Assembly (NCBI GenBank): GCA_022749755.1
Contig: CM040448.1
Span: forward strand, 2,600,481-2,664,480
Direction of reading: 5' to 3'
Length of the DNA: 64,000 bases
Source: Azadirachta indica
Lineage: Eukaryota > Streptophyta > Magnoliopsida > Sapindales > Meliaceae
Positions 35,433 through 46,588 of the stretch are shown here, piece by piece. Made by a program: the position numbers and the translations under genes. The number at the start of each line of letters is the position of its first letter. The stretch's first letter is position 1. The notes under the pieces were generated by a model. That model saw only the letters and a list, made by a program, of their open reading frames with translations, did no database searches and had not been told where the DNA came from.

Positions 35433-37900
35433 ATGAGCAGCAGCAGCAGCAGCAAAAGCAAAAGCTCTGGCAATATTTTCGTTCAACAATAATATATTCC
35501 TCTTCCACATTTTCCTTCATTTCCTCCCGTTCATGGTCAGCAGTGCAGCTCCGCGTGCACCGGCGCTCTACGTTTTCGGGGACTCCTTATTCGACAGCGG
35601 CAACAACAATTTCCTCCCCACGATTGCCAAGGCAGATTACTCGCCGTACGGTGCAAATTTTGTAAAGAATAGCACTGGAAGATTCACCAACGGTAGAACT
35701 GTCGCAGACTTCATAGGTATATGTTTTATTAATTTGCTGATGATTTACAATTTTACGAAAGGAAAAAATAAATACTATGTATATCATTCATCGATGTATA
35801 TATATTATGAAATATAGAGAATTGATGAACATGTATAAATTTGTATGTATTTTGTAAAATATGAACGTACGTTCTAATATTTGTTTGTTTTTGATTGTTC
35901 ATATATATAATTATATAATTAATTATAGCTGAATTTCTGGGGCTGCCATATTCTCCACCATTTTTGAAACTACGGGACAAGTTACCACTTACTGGCTTAA
36001 ATTATGCGTCTGGCTCATGCGGCATTCTTCCAGATACTGGACGCCACCATGTAAGTAAATCTTTTTTGTTTTGTATATTCTATTCTATTTTTGGATTATA
36101 TTAATGTGATTTGTTTCACGAAAGTCGGCTGAATCTCAGTGAATTTGAATGCGTTTAATTTCATTGATTAGAAGATTAGATAAAATTTTGTTTTGATTTT
36201 ATCTAATTAATTAATTTTGTGGTCACAAATCTTCTTTAGGATATGTCTTAAATTTTGACCATATAATATATGCTTCTTTTATTTAATTAATGTGTCCTTT
36301 CTCTTGAACATGAAGCTAAATTTTCTCTATTAACATGGAATTATTTTATAAATATAATTTATATTTATACTTTGAGGTTTATAATTAATAACATATATAA
36401 CAAATTCTTATTACGTGTCTAATGTATAAAGAATGAACTGATATATCAAAATAGGAAAAATCTTTCTTAAGATTTAAAATATTTAATATGTATATATAGT
36501 CAAAAATATTTTGTGGATTATTTTAAAGTGTTGGTAAATTTATAAATGTTGTGTTAAAAAATTATTTTTCTTAGGAAACACCTTTTTAACACACTTCAAA
36601 TAAAAAATATTAATGCAATCATTATGGCTCAAATAACTTATCATGTGAGTATACTTTTTATTGACATAAAGTAGTTTAAATATAAAGTTAACAATCATGT
36701 CACACCCGAAAGTAATAGGTGTTATATTAATTAGAATAGAGATTTGGTATCCTAGTTTTATATATCGTTATTATAGGTATAATTATTTTTCTATTTTTCT
36801 TGTGGAACTAATTATTACTGATCGATCTCTACCAGTAAAATAGCGAGATATCAGTATTTGGGGTTCCAATTGCTAACATGAGAGGCTTTTTGATTACTAT
36901 ATTAATGATTGAAAAAGAAGAGATTGTACAATAATGAATATCTACATATCTTATATTAAATAATTAGCTAATGTGCATTAATATTGTTTGCAGGGCAAAT
37001 GCTTGAATATTGAAGAACAGGTGGGTTTATTCAAAGAGACAATAAAGTTGTTGCTAAAACATTTTAAAAGCCCACAAGAGCTCTCGAATTATTTATGGAA
37101 GTCGATATTCATAATCTCCATTGGCAGCAACGATTACATTAGTAATTATGAGGATTCTGACACAAAGAAACGTTACCTTCCTCGAGATTTTGCTAAACTT
37201 CTTGCGAATAAGCTCTCAGGCCAGTTCGAGGTAATTGATCAGTTTCTGCGTGTATTTGATGAATATCGAATGTTTAGAATATGTTTATTATTGTTGTACT
37301 TTAACTTTAAAAGCGTGTCAACTTTTAGAGACTATATAACTTGGGAGCGAGGAAGGTATTGATGTTCGAGATCGGTCCAATAGGATGCATACCGTCGATT
37401 ACAAGAAGAAATAAACACAACGGACAATGTGTTGAAGAGAAGAACAAGCTTGTGTCTGTTTTCAACAACCTGCTTTCTCGAATGCTACAGAACTTGACTT
37501 CGACACTCAAAGGCTCCACCTTTGTTTATGGTCACGTTAATCCGCTAGGCTACGATGCTGCTCTAAACCCTTCCAAGTATGGTAAGTTTTTCAAAACAAC
37601 AATCAAAATACTTCGTAAATTTTTCAGAAACATTTTCAGTTTTTTCGAATATTAATCTTTATTTTGTTGGTTAATTATTAATTAGGCTTGGTGGATGCAA
37701 TCAATCCCTGTTGTATAACATGGTTGAATGGGACATCAGGGTGCATTCCATTTCTGAAGCCATGTAGAAACCCAGATAAACACTATTTTTGGGATGGTTA
37801 TCATTCAACAGAAGCTGTGTATTCAGTGTTAGCGTCACATTGTATCAACGATAAATCTGTTTGCATTCCTGTCAGCTTAAATGACCTCGTAAATATGTGA
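35433..37900 (+). pseudogene. GDSL esterase/lipase G5, frameshift in the signal-peptide exon
   Basis: The mature part is intact: exons 35533(or upstream)-35716, 35929-36050, 36994-37230, 37329-37581, 37686-37900, in phase, with [33 protein letters not shown] and YFWDGYHSTEA. The expected start ATG at 35433 is followed by six AGC codons and then reaches TAA at 35490-35492. The frame that encodes the signal-like [15 protein letters not shown] and continues into the enzyme is one base off; compared with G3, one extra base lies around TCTGGCAATATT (about 35466-35475). The first usable in-frame ATG is at 35533 (336 residues), giving an enzyme with no signal peptide. It is therefore either a young pseudogene or a mislocalised protein. 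Intron 2 is long (943 bp). Confidence 0.75.
35436..35453. repeat. (AGC)6 trinucleotide repeat in G5 exon 1
   Basis: Six AGC units directly after the ATG at 35433. Length change by whole units would not shift the frame; the lesion is further downstream. Confidence 0.85.
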
Positions 37901-38128
37901 ACATGAAGACGAAGGAGAAGAAGGGATGATTAAGGAATCCTCTCTTCATCTAATATTTCTCTAATTTTCTTTTTTAAGGAGATTATGACATACATAGATC
38001 ATATAGAGTTTAAATATTTATTGCCTTTTACAATTTTAGTCAGCTACCAAAGCGATTGTTCTGTTTTATGTCAACTATTAAACAAAACCATTTACATTAA
38101 TATGCTTGGTTGAGAAACTTTGTCAATT
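37901..38128. other. G5 3' flank before tRNA copy 3
   Basis: Short AT-rich spacer, probably with the G5 3'UTR. CAA just before the tRNA (TTTGTCAATTGG) fits plant tRNA start sites. Confidence 0.4.
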
Positions 38129-38202
38129 GGCCTATTAGCTCAGCTGGTTAGAGCGTCGTGCTAATAACGCGAAGGTCGCAGGTTCGAGACCTGCATGGGC
38201 CA
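38129..38202 (+). tRNA. tRNA-Ile (AAU), copy 3, intact
   Basis: A 74-bp cloverleaf, anticodon AAT at 38163-38165, normal D-loop (CTGGTTAG) and fully paired T-stem GCAGG/CCTGC. It shares the GGCCTAT acceptor strand (a U-G pair at position 5) with the other two copies. This is the best candidate of the three for a working gene. Confidence 0.95.
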
Positions 38203-39413
38203 ATTACTGTTTAATATATTTTCTTTATGATAAAATAATATTTAGATCCCTAAGGTTTTACATATTTTTATATAAGGATGTACATTTCTCTTTATATCAT
38301 TTAGATCCCAATCAAAAATAATTTTGTAATATAATTTTTCAAAATTAGACCTTATTCCTCTTCTGAATTATATATATATTTTTTCTTTTTACATACATCT
38401 AGATGCAGTATTCTTGCTCATAATGTAAGGTCTAATGAAACACAGATAACAAAAGAGTCGTGAGTTTTTGCCTCGATATGTGATATTTTTTATATATGGC
38501 TTGTAAACATAAATATATGTATAATATTTAATAGTTAATAATCTTATTTTATAAGTTTTAACTTTAAGACACATTATCTTAATCACAAATATATTTTATA
38601 TGATATAACCTTTTTTTCAATACAAAGTTTCTAAGAAAGTTTGTATTTATTTATTTTTCACTTAATTATTTATACGATACCATAGTCATGGAGACCACTT
38701 CTAATCTACAGTTTGATAAAATATGAATTAATGATATTATATATTATTGGTTTGAACTGTGATGATATCATATACATTATTATATATTAAGTGATAAACC
38801 ATCATTGAGCATTAGCATATATGTTATATGCCCATACTCTAAGATTTAATGGATTATTATTATTATTATTATTATATATCTAAAGCCAACTCAGGCCAGC
38901 ATACATAAGTGCATTAATTTGATAGCAAATAAACCAGAAAAATTGGGATTCTCTCCTTATATGATGTCTTTTTTAAGTTATTAAAAATCTTATTTTATTA
39001 AGAATTCAATATAAACAAATTACATTATAAATAGAAGAGAGCGTGAGAGAATTGTCGAAGAAAGAGAATTGTCTATTATTATTATGATGATAGTGTAGGA
39101 TTAAAATTTAATTATTTTCTATTTTTATTTAATAACAATTATATTTTATTTGAAAAAGAAAATCGGATTAAAAAAGAGCATCCAGCCGCCCGCTTTAGGT
39201 ACACGTCAAAGTTCCATTAATTATGATGGTATTCATACGCGAAAATTATAGTGAAATCTGCAAATTCTAATGTTCAAAAAAGTCAAAAGATGGGATGAAT
39301 CGAGGATTTTTCCTAACTTTTTTTCAAAAAAGGAAAGTATAGAAAAAGGCTTTATAATTTTTTTAAAAAAAAAATCTTAATAAACAAACCATCAACATAA
39401 TAGTTTAATAAAG

Positions 39414-39421
39414 CATGCATG
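39414..39421. promoter_or_regulatory. RY element (CATGCATG) upstream of G6
   Basis: Same motif and context (TTTAATAAAGCATGCATG) as upstream of G5, about 265 bp before the ATG. A role in seed or embryo expression is inferred, not shown. Confidence 0.5.
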
Positions 39422-39446
39422 CGTACCACCTTCAGTTTCTCCATCT

Positions 39447-39554
39447 CCATGTTAATTGGTAGCTATCCCTTCATTTAATTAATTAATACACTTTCTTTCT
39501 CCATGTGAATTGGTAGCTATCCCTTCATTTAATTAATTAATACACTTTCTTTCC
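39447..39554. repeat. 54-bp tandem duplication in G6 promoter
   Basis: Two adjacent, nearly identical units, each starting CCATGT and running through AATTGGTAGCTATCCCTTC to the ACACTTTCTTTC end. Single copies of related sequence lie at the same place upstream of G1, G2 and G5. Confidence 0.85.
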
Positions 39555-39683
39555 ATAGTTAAATAACAAAGCATAAATATGATAATAAACTAAATATATT
39601 TTACGTGTTATATATAGTTGATTTCCTTGCCCACCAAACAGCTTGCAGGCTAGCCCTTTTCTTTGTGTAAACTCCATTGAAAC

Positions 39684-42600
39684 ATGGACAGTTCATTCAG
39701 TACTTTCCCCTTCATCATTGTCATCATCTCCCTTCAATATCTCTTCCCGTTGATCAGCAGTAGCAGTGCTGCAACTCATCAGCAGCTTGCACCGGCCTTG
39801 TACGTTTTCGGGGATTCCTTGCTCGACAGCGGCAACAACAATCTGCTGCCGACGATTGCAAAGGCAAATTACTTTCCCTATGGGGCTAATTTCGTCAAGA
39901 ACAGCACTGGAAGATTCACCAATGGTAGAACAGTCGCCGACTTCATAGGTATAGTTCATCAATTCAATGCAATGCTGAATTACTAAAATTATTTATATTA
40001 ATTTATTATTGTTATTATTATTATTCTGATGATTATTATTATTTTTTTGAATTAATTAGCCGAATTTCTTGGGCTGCCTTATTCTCCACCATTTATGACA
40101 ATACGTGATAAGTTACCGCTTAGTGGCTTGAATTATGCATCTGGTTCATGCGGCATTCTTCCGGAAACTGGTCTCCTCGATGTAAGTAATATAATTAATT
40201 ATTTTTTTATTTTTTATTTAAATTCCGTATGTGTTTAGTCTAGTTTCAGCATAAGAAGTAATTGGCTGAATGTTAATTCTAAGTTAATTTGAATGGATTG
40301 ATCTAATAATTTAGAAGAAAAAAATTCATGTTTTTATAATTTTGACGAAATAATTTTGTTCCCGTAAATAATCTTGCTTGACTAAATTAACTCTTAATCA
40401 ATTGTATTTTCTTTATTAACATGGAATTATTTTGTAGTTTTAATTATAGATTAGAATAAAACGAAGTCCTTCTCTCGTTTGGTATCATATCGACTTCCCA
40501 TTATATGTTATGTTAATATCATGTTACAAGGCGTCTAAATAAAAATTTGTATTAATTAGGCAAAAATTTATAGTGGGTAACTCAATATTAGGCATAAATA
40601 GTTGAACTAATTAAATTGAGTTAATTGATTATCAATTAAATTAATTAATTAATTAAACATAGCCGCCAAATTTTAATAAGTAAAGTCCTAACTAAAGCCG
40701 ACTCTTTGTAACCAAGTTTGTACATAAATCTTAGGATAACAATGAATTACTCCATTTAGAATTGAAATCCTAGCAATAAATAACAAGAACAATATTACAT
40801 AAATAATTTTTTACACAAATTGACATGATATACTGTAAATTTGTTTTCAAAAAATTAAAAATAATAATAATAATTAATTTGTAACATATATATCAAGCTA
40901 GCGTCTCAAAAATGTTAATTAAAGATAGCCCCAAAGGCAACTATAATCCCACTAACATTAGTTGTACTGTTCTATCGTGCTTTCATTTATTAATTAAAAA
41001 TGTAGCTTTGATTCAGGATATGTAGCGTCCAAACATCTTTTAAATTTAACTGAGTCACGTTATTATAATAGCAGAACACGAAGTCAATTGTAAATATAAT
41101 ATAATATAATATATATAGAGAGAACGAGGAAGGGTCAACCGCCCTACAAAATTATATATATTATTATACTAGTTAATGCCTAATTGAATTGAGATATTTT
41201 TATCATTTAATATTAAATTTAGATCCTATGTTAATTATAATATATTAATTATACATTAATTATATGTATCAAATTTAATTTTAACTATTAAAAACATTTA
41301 AATTTAACATTTAATAAATAGTGTAAAAATAAGTATAATTTTATATGTACGATAATCCATCCCCAATATATATACATATATACATATATATATATATATA
41401 TGAGACAGGATCACTAATCCCTTTTTTTTATACAAAATTTTATATCCATTATAAATCGTTGGATATAAATACATCCAGTGGTTGAAATTGCATATAACCA
41501 TATAATTAATACATATGTCAAATACAATCTTAACTGTTGAGTGTCCAACAGTTTACAATTGATATAAAATTTTGTGTAAAAAAAAAAGTTATTAATTCTG
41601 CCCCATATATATATATAAGAGTATGATCAGCAGTCTCTTTATTTTACATAAAATCTTACATTAATTATAAATCGTTAAATATAAACACATATAACGGTTG
41701 AGATTGCATTTGACTATATAATAAATACATAATTAATGCATACGTCAGATCTAATCTCAATCGTTAGATATGCTAATATCTAATAGTTTATAATTGATAT
41801 AAAATTTTATCTAAAAAAAAAAAATTGTTAATCTTATCCATATATATATATATATATAACTAATTAGTTTATGCGAAACTTAGGAATATTGTTTGTCAAT
41901 TAATTTAAAGACTGTACACCTTTGAAATTCTCTTTTTAAGAAAACTTAATGCATAGACATTATATTTTACGTTCAATTAAAGGTTTATTAAAAAATAATG
42001 AATTTTTATTATTTGCTAGAATCGAGTTATTAAATAAATGAATTTTTTTCTTAAAATTTAAAAGAGTTACTGAATAAAAAATAATTTTATAACTTAACAT
42101 CGGTTTTCTTTTCAATTTGAAGCGTTTACTTTTTAAAATGCTTCTCTTCCACTCAAACGCTTTACGACACACTTTTCAAGTCATTATTATAATTTAATTA
42201 ATTTATAGGTATATAGTTTTGATTGACATTAATAATAAAATTCATAATTATCTTACACATAGCAACTATTAATAATAGATGCTATATTAATTGAGATAAA
42301 GATTTTATATTTCAAAACTAATTTTAGATTAATGTTGTGGATATATATTAGTTTAATTCATAAAATCTTTTGGGATGATGTAAAAAGTGATCTATAGTTA
42401 AATTATGCTCACATTAAAATTTTGAAAGGTCTAGTGATTTATTTATATATAATATTTAAAAAATAGATTAATTATATATGTTACGTATACAAAGTTAGCT
42501 ATACAACATGATACCATATTAGCGACAAAATAAAATTAATTTATTAATTGATTCATGACAATTAATTACTGATACAGGTCACATTTAGCTCAATTTGTAC

Positions 42601-43635
42601 ATGTAAGATTAGTTTTGATTAAATAGAAAACCTTTATGATTAATTCTCCAATATATAACTCCTATACATCTTAAATGAATTAAGTAATGTTTTTGCAGGG
42701 AATATGCTTGAATTTGGGAAAACAAGTAGATTTATTCGAAGGGACAGTAAAGTTGTTGAAGAAACAATTTAGAAGCTCAGAAGAGCTTTCAATTTATTTA
42801 TCAAAATCGATATTCATAATCTCAGTCGGCAGTAACGATTACATGAATAATTATGTTGAAACCTTATTATTCAAGCATTACACTGAGCAGGAATTTGCTC
42901 AACTCCTCGTACATAAACTCTCCTTCCACCTCCAGGTTCTGTCTGATCAGTACTCTTTTCCTCACATATATTTAGTTTGATATATATGAGGATTAATTAC
43001 TTCATGTATCCATGTATGTATATATTCTGCAGAGGCTATACAGCTTGGGAGCTAGGAAAATTATAGTGTTCGAGATCGGACCGATCGGCTGCATGCCGTC
43101 GATTACAAGAAACTATAAACACAAAGGGCAATGTGTTGAAGACAAGAACCAGCTTGTGTCTCTTTTCAACAATATGCTACCTGCAATGCTACAAAACTTA
43201 ACTTCATCTCTCAAAGGCTCTATCTTTGTCAATGGACGAGCTCATTGGCTAGGCTATGATGCTATCATAAATCCTTCCCAGTATGGTAAGCTTCAATTAA
43301 GTAAGCGTGTATATATATGATCATACAAGAAATTAAATGTGAAAATTACTTAATATTTCTTATGTAATCATATAATATTCTTCACGAAATTGAAATTACT
43401 TTTGAAATGCATGTATGTAGGTTTAACGGATGCCACCAATCCATGTTGCACTGCTTGGTTCAATGGAAAATCAGGTTGCATTCCACTTCAAAATCCATGC
43501 AGTAACCCAGATGAACATTACTTTTGGGATGGTTATCATCTTACTGAAGCTGTGTATTCAGTCATAGCTTCCCGTTGCATCTACGATACATCTGTTTGCA
43601 TTCCTTTCAATTTAAAGAAGCTCGTAAATAAGTGA
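39684..43635 (+). CDS. GDSL esterase/lipase G6 (secreted), long intron 2
   Basis: Exons 39684-39948, 40060-40181, 42699-42935, 43033-43285, 43421-43635, all in phase; 363 residues. Signal peptide about 1-29 ([17 protein letters not shown]), then Ser-rich linker, [44 protein letters not shown] with catalytic Asp and His. Exon 3 begins G-I-C-L where the other copies have G-K-C-L. It is closest to G5 in exon 1 ([20 protein letters not shown]) and in the shared sequence of intron 2. Intron 2 is 2517 bp against 96 bp in G1 and has gained two MITE-like elements. The splice sites around it remain canonical, so a functional gene is likely. Confidence 0.9.
41402..41604. mobile_element. MITE-like foldback element, family B, copy 1 (G6 intron 2)
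   Basis: About 200 bp. The left end GATCACTAATCCCTTTTTTT...ACAAAATTTTATATCCATTATAAATCGTTGGA is matched in reverse complement by the right end (ACACAAAATTTTATATCAATTGTAAACTGTTGGAC), so about 60 bp at each end can pair. There is no coding capacity. AT dinucleotide runs flank it, so a TA target site is possible but not provable. Confidence 0.65.
41618..41839. mobile_element. MITE-like foldback element, family B, copy 2 (G6 intron 2)
   Basis: Same family and orientation as the previous element, separated by a short (AT)n run. Shares the internal TATAAATCGTT...AACGGTTGAGATTGCAT block, and its own ends pair (TTAATTATAAATCGTTA against ATAATTTATAAACTATTA-like reverse complement). Slightly longer through indels. 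Confidence 0.65.
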
Positions 43636-44999
43636 ACAAATATTAATCGCAACAAGTAACTACATATGTCACTAAATATTGTTCTTCTTGTTGTACATTG
43701 TTACTAAAAATATATTCTAAATGAGTATTTCTATATATACAATATTACAATCTCCGTTTAAATTTTATAGGTAATGTAAATTTATATCTTCTAATTTGAT
43801 GTGAATGTTCTATTATCATCATACACTTATAGAAAACTCTTGCAATTTAACTTTTGATTATTTTCATTTAAATTGATCGTTAATAGTTAATCAAAATATG
43901 ATATATTACTGTACTTCTTAATGTGTTTGTGTCTATATACAGGGGGATTTTTCCTGTAACAAAATGACTAAATTATCTTTAAAATAATAAATCTCAACAA
44001 ATAAATAATTAACATGCTACCAGGTAACTTAAGATTAAAGACTATTTAAGTCTCTTTTTTTAAAAAAAAAAAAAAAGATTATGAAGTTATTTGAAATACA
44101 TAGATCAATTATATTCTTATTTGTAAAATTATATAAATTAGGGACCCGAGTGTCATTATCCCAATCGAGAACAAGTGTGGGGAATTGTTTCACATCGCCA
44201 TGGAAGATAGAGAAAACTGTATTTTTGTGGGTGCTTAAAGTAGAGCACATGACAATCTTTATGTGCCCTTTAAATTGCAACTTAATTAATTAGTTCGTGA
44301 CAGAAATTCCTCCAAACTTAGATAACATGGACTAGGAAAGAAATAGGAATAATAACTTTCACATGCAAATTCATGTCTTCCACTTGTGTGTATATATACT
44401 TAATAATTTGTAAGTTCAAATTTACATGAAAAATTATCTATGGTTTTATTTTTATCAATAATGTGCTAGAATGTTTGAAATTGCGATACTTATAATTTAA
44501 AAGTTATATATAATTATGATAATATAAAATTATTAGTTATTCAATATGAATGAATATACGGATATATGTATAAAAATATTAGCTATCAAATGAAACTAAA
44601 TGTTTATCAAATATTAAATTAAAAATAAACACAACAATTTCAAACATATCTTCGATAACAAAACAATAAATATAACTTCACAAAACTTGTTCTCTGACAA
44701 GAGAAAAGCTTATAACAAAGGCACACATACAATGTACAGAACTTATGTATTTCTACTAATCGTCAGATTTCTTTGTTACTAATTAAAACAAAAAACATTT
44801 GCTTCTTCCTATGCATCCATGCCTTGATGGCATGGCTTCGCAAACTACCTAATTAAGAAAAGTAAAAACTACAGCAAAAACGAAATTACTTATCCTGTAT
44901 GTTAAGGGACTTCACTTCCTGTTAGGGCAAAATTGTGAGCCTGTCTAGCTAATACAACATATATATCTAAAGAACTAAATGGCTAACTAAACTAGTTAA
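43636..44999. other. Spacer between G6 and the RGF locus
   Basis: AT-rich, with the 3' flanks of G6 and, on -, of the RGF locus. Open frames at 44035-44280 (-) and 44081-44293 (+) are opposite one another and have no family features. Confidence 0.5.
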
Positions 45000-46588
45000 T
45001 CAGTGCCGAGGCTCGTGATTGTTGATTGGAGGCTTGCGGCCAGGCTTAGACATTCCTCTGTAATCTTTCTGCATCAGGTTCTCAACATCTTTAGCCGCCA
45101 TAAGAAACCTTTTTGTTTCTTCAATATCTCTCAGATGATCATCAGCATCAAGAGGTTCTTGGGCGACTAAATTTTCAGACATGGAAGAGCTTTCCAAGCT
45201 GGTTATAGGTTTCACTGTCTTTGAATCTTGAGGTTGCATTTGCTTGGAGTTCGAGAGAGACACAGCTGGCTTACTCCTAGGTATTCCCAAGCTTGCAGTT
45301 CTCAATGTCTTGCGGTCCAACATGTTGATATTCTTCCTCTGTTGTGACAACATAAAGTAGTGTGAAATGTTAGATACTAATAAGAGGTAGCTGGCTAGGT
45401 TAGTCAAATAAAGTAACCTTTTATTGTGAATTGTGCTGATTTCTCGCTACAGTAAGATTCCTTAAAGGTTAAGGTTTTCTTTTTGGGTAAAGTTTGTGTT
45501 CATATGTTATGTCTGCCTGTGAAAGTGTGTGCGTGTAAGATAGTAATAGATAATCACCTGATCATCATCTTGATTGTGATCAAATCTTTGAAAAGACTTC
45601 TTTGAAGCTTCACTACGGCTCTTTCCTGCATTAAAAAGGAACAGTCATGTGTGATGCACCGTAGGTTATATATTTAATTAACTTGTTCTACCACAACTCA
45701 CATACATACATCCAAACTTTTGCAACAACATATATATTCTCACAAGTAGCTGATCAAGAATACGAAAATCCATTTTATACACAACAAAAGAGTTTCTGGC
45801 GAATACAACAGCATGATACATATAATTCTAGCTTGCTAGACCATTTACTATAAGGCTACTAAGCTAGCTATATATAAGGCTGCAGACAAAATTAGGGATT
45901 ATCCCAAAAGTGTACTTTCACTGATTTGGATCACTCAGTTATGTTTAGGAGGATGGTGTTTAGGCCCATGATAATCAGAGTTGAAAGCTACAAAACCAGC
46001 TGCATTATTCAACTTATGACCACTTTTATAATCAAATTTCCTTTTCACACATAAATCTCCTCTTCCTTCAAACTCAAATTTTCCATCAGAACGACTTGCA
46101 CCTGAAATCTTCGAAGTCTCAAATTTATCCATCGCCTTTGGCTCCTTTTCATACTCTTTCCAAAGCATATGTGCCGCCATTTTCCTTCCTTGAAGCCACA
46201 GTTTCCCCATGCTGAAGCTAGTAACACCATGATCATCAACAAGTTCCTGCGTGCGTTTCTATTTTTAGGTCATGACTATACACTAATTCAAAGAATAGAC
46301 AAATGATCGATGTGTTACACGATCAAAAATCAAAATAGATGCAACAAGTTTAGCCTACCTTTTGAGCAGAAACACCTTGTACTTCTCGATCACTTGCAAG
46401 TGCAGTTGCTTCATCTAACAAAAGGGTAAAATAATTAATTAATTAAGATCATAAGCGCAACCTCCACAAAATCAATGGAGAAGAAAGCATTTTTTACCTT
46501 GAGCGAGTGCAAAAGGGAAGTCTCTTACACCATGCATAACAAAGAGAAGCCCTAATAATATTATGGTTAATAGCCTTATGTTCACCAT
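45000..46588 (-). CDS. RGF/GOLVEN/CLEL peptide precursor, isoform B (alternative 3' end)
   Basis: Proposed minus-strand exons 46588-46498 (shared signal peptide), 45625-45558, 45338-45000. Phases match exactly (exon 1 ends in phase 1, the 68-nt exon accepts phase 1 and leaves phase 0), giving 165 residues. The C-terminus carries DYRGMSKPGRKPPINN (from residue 145) and five extra residues. This has the family's Asp-Tyr, Pro and KPPI-N pattern but differs from isoform A. The 310 bp between the isoform A stop and the 68-nt exon contain no signal-peptide exon, which is why sharing of exon 1 is proposed. A further in-frame option is exon 2 (46414-46359) joined directly to 45338. The peptide end is clear; the splice model is inferred. 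Alternatively it is a tandem gene that has lost its first exon. Confidence 0.6.
45935..46588 (-). CDS. RGF/GOLVEN/CLEL peptide precursor, isoform A
   Basis: Three exons on the minus strand 46588-46498, 46414-46359, 46246-45935; junctions are GT-AG and in phase; 152 residues. Residues 1-29 form a signal peptide (IRLLTIILLGLLFVMHG). A variable, basic and charged pro-region follows. The last 13 residues, DYHGPKHHPPKHN (140-152), match the RGF/GLV consensus: Asp-Tyr for tyrosine sulfation, Pro residues for hydroxylation, and a final His-Asn at the stop. Family role: a secreted, sulfated peptide sensed by RGFR/RGI LRR receptor kinases that maintains the root meristem and affects gravitropism. A second Asp-Tyr (KFDYKSGHKLNN) lies about 25 residues before the peptide and looks like a degenerate motif. 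Exon 1 can also be joined in frame to the isoform B exons. Confidence 0.88.

Larger units (their letters stand above)
38203..39683. other. Spacer between tRNA copy 3 and G6, with G6 promoter
   Basis: AT-rich. Near the right end it resembles the G5 upstream DNA and contains an RY motif CATGCATG at 39414-39421 and a 54-bp tandem duplication (39447-39554). Confidence 0.5.

Noticed and set aside
16244..43635. GDSL array as a biosynthetic gene cluster
   Set aside because: All members are one gene family, with no P450, terpene synthase or transferase partners; a tandem array explains it better.
45635..45774. ATG-led frame on - starting MDFRILDQLL as a private first exon for RGF isoform B
   Set aside because: It is not signal-peptide-like and meets a stop before any splice donor in a useful phase.
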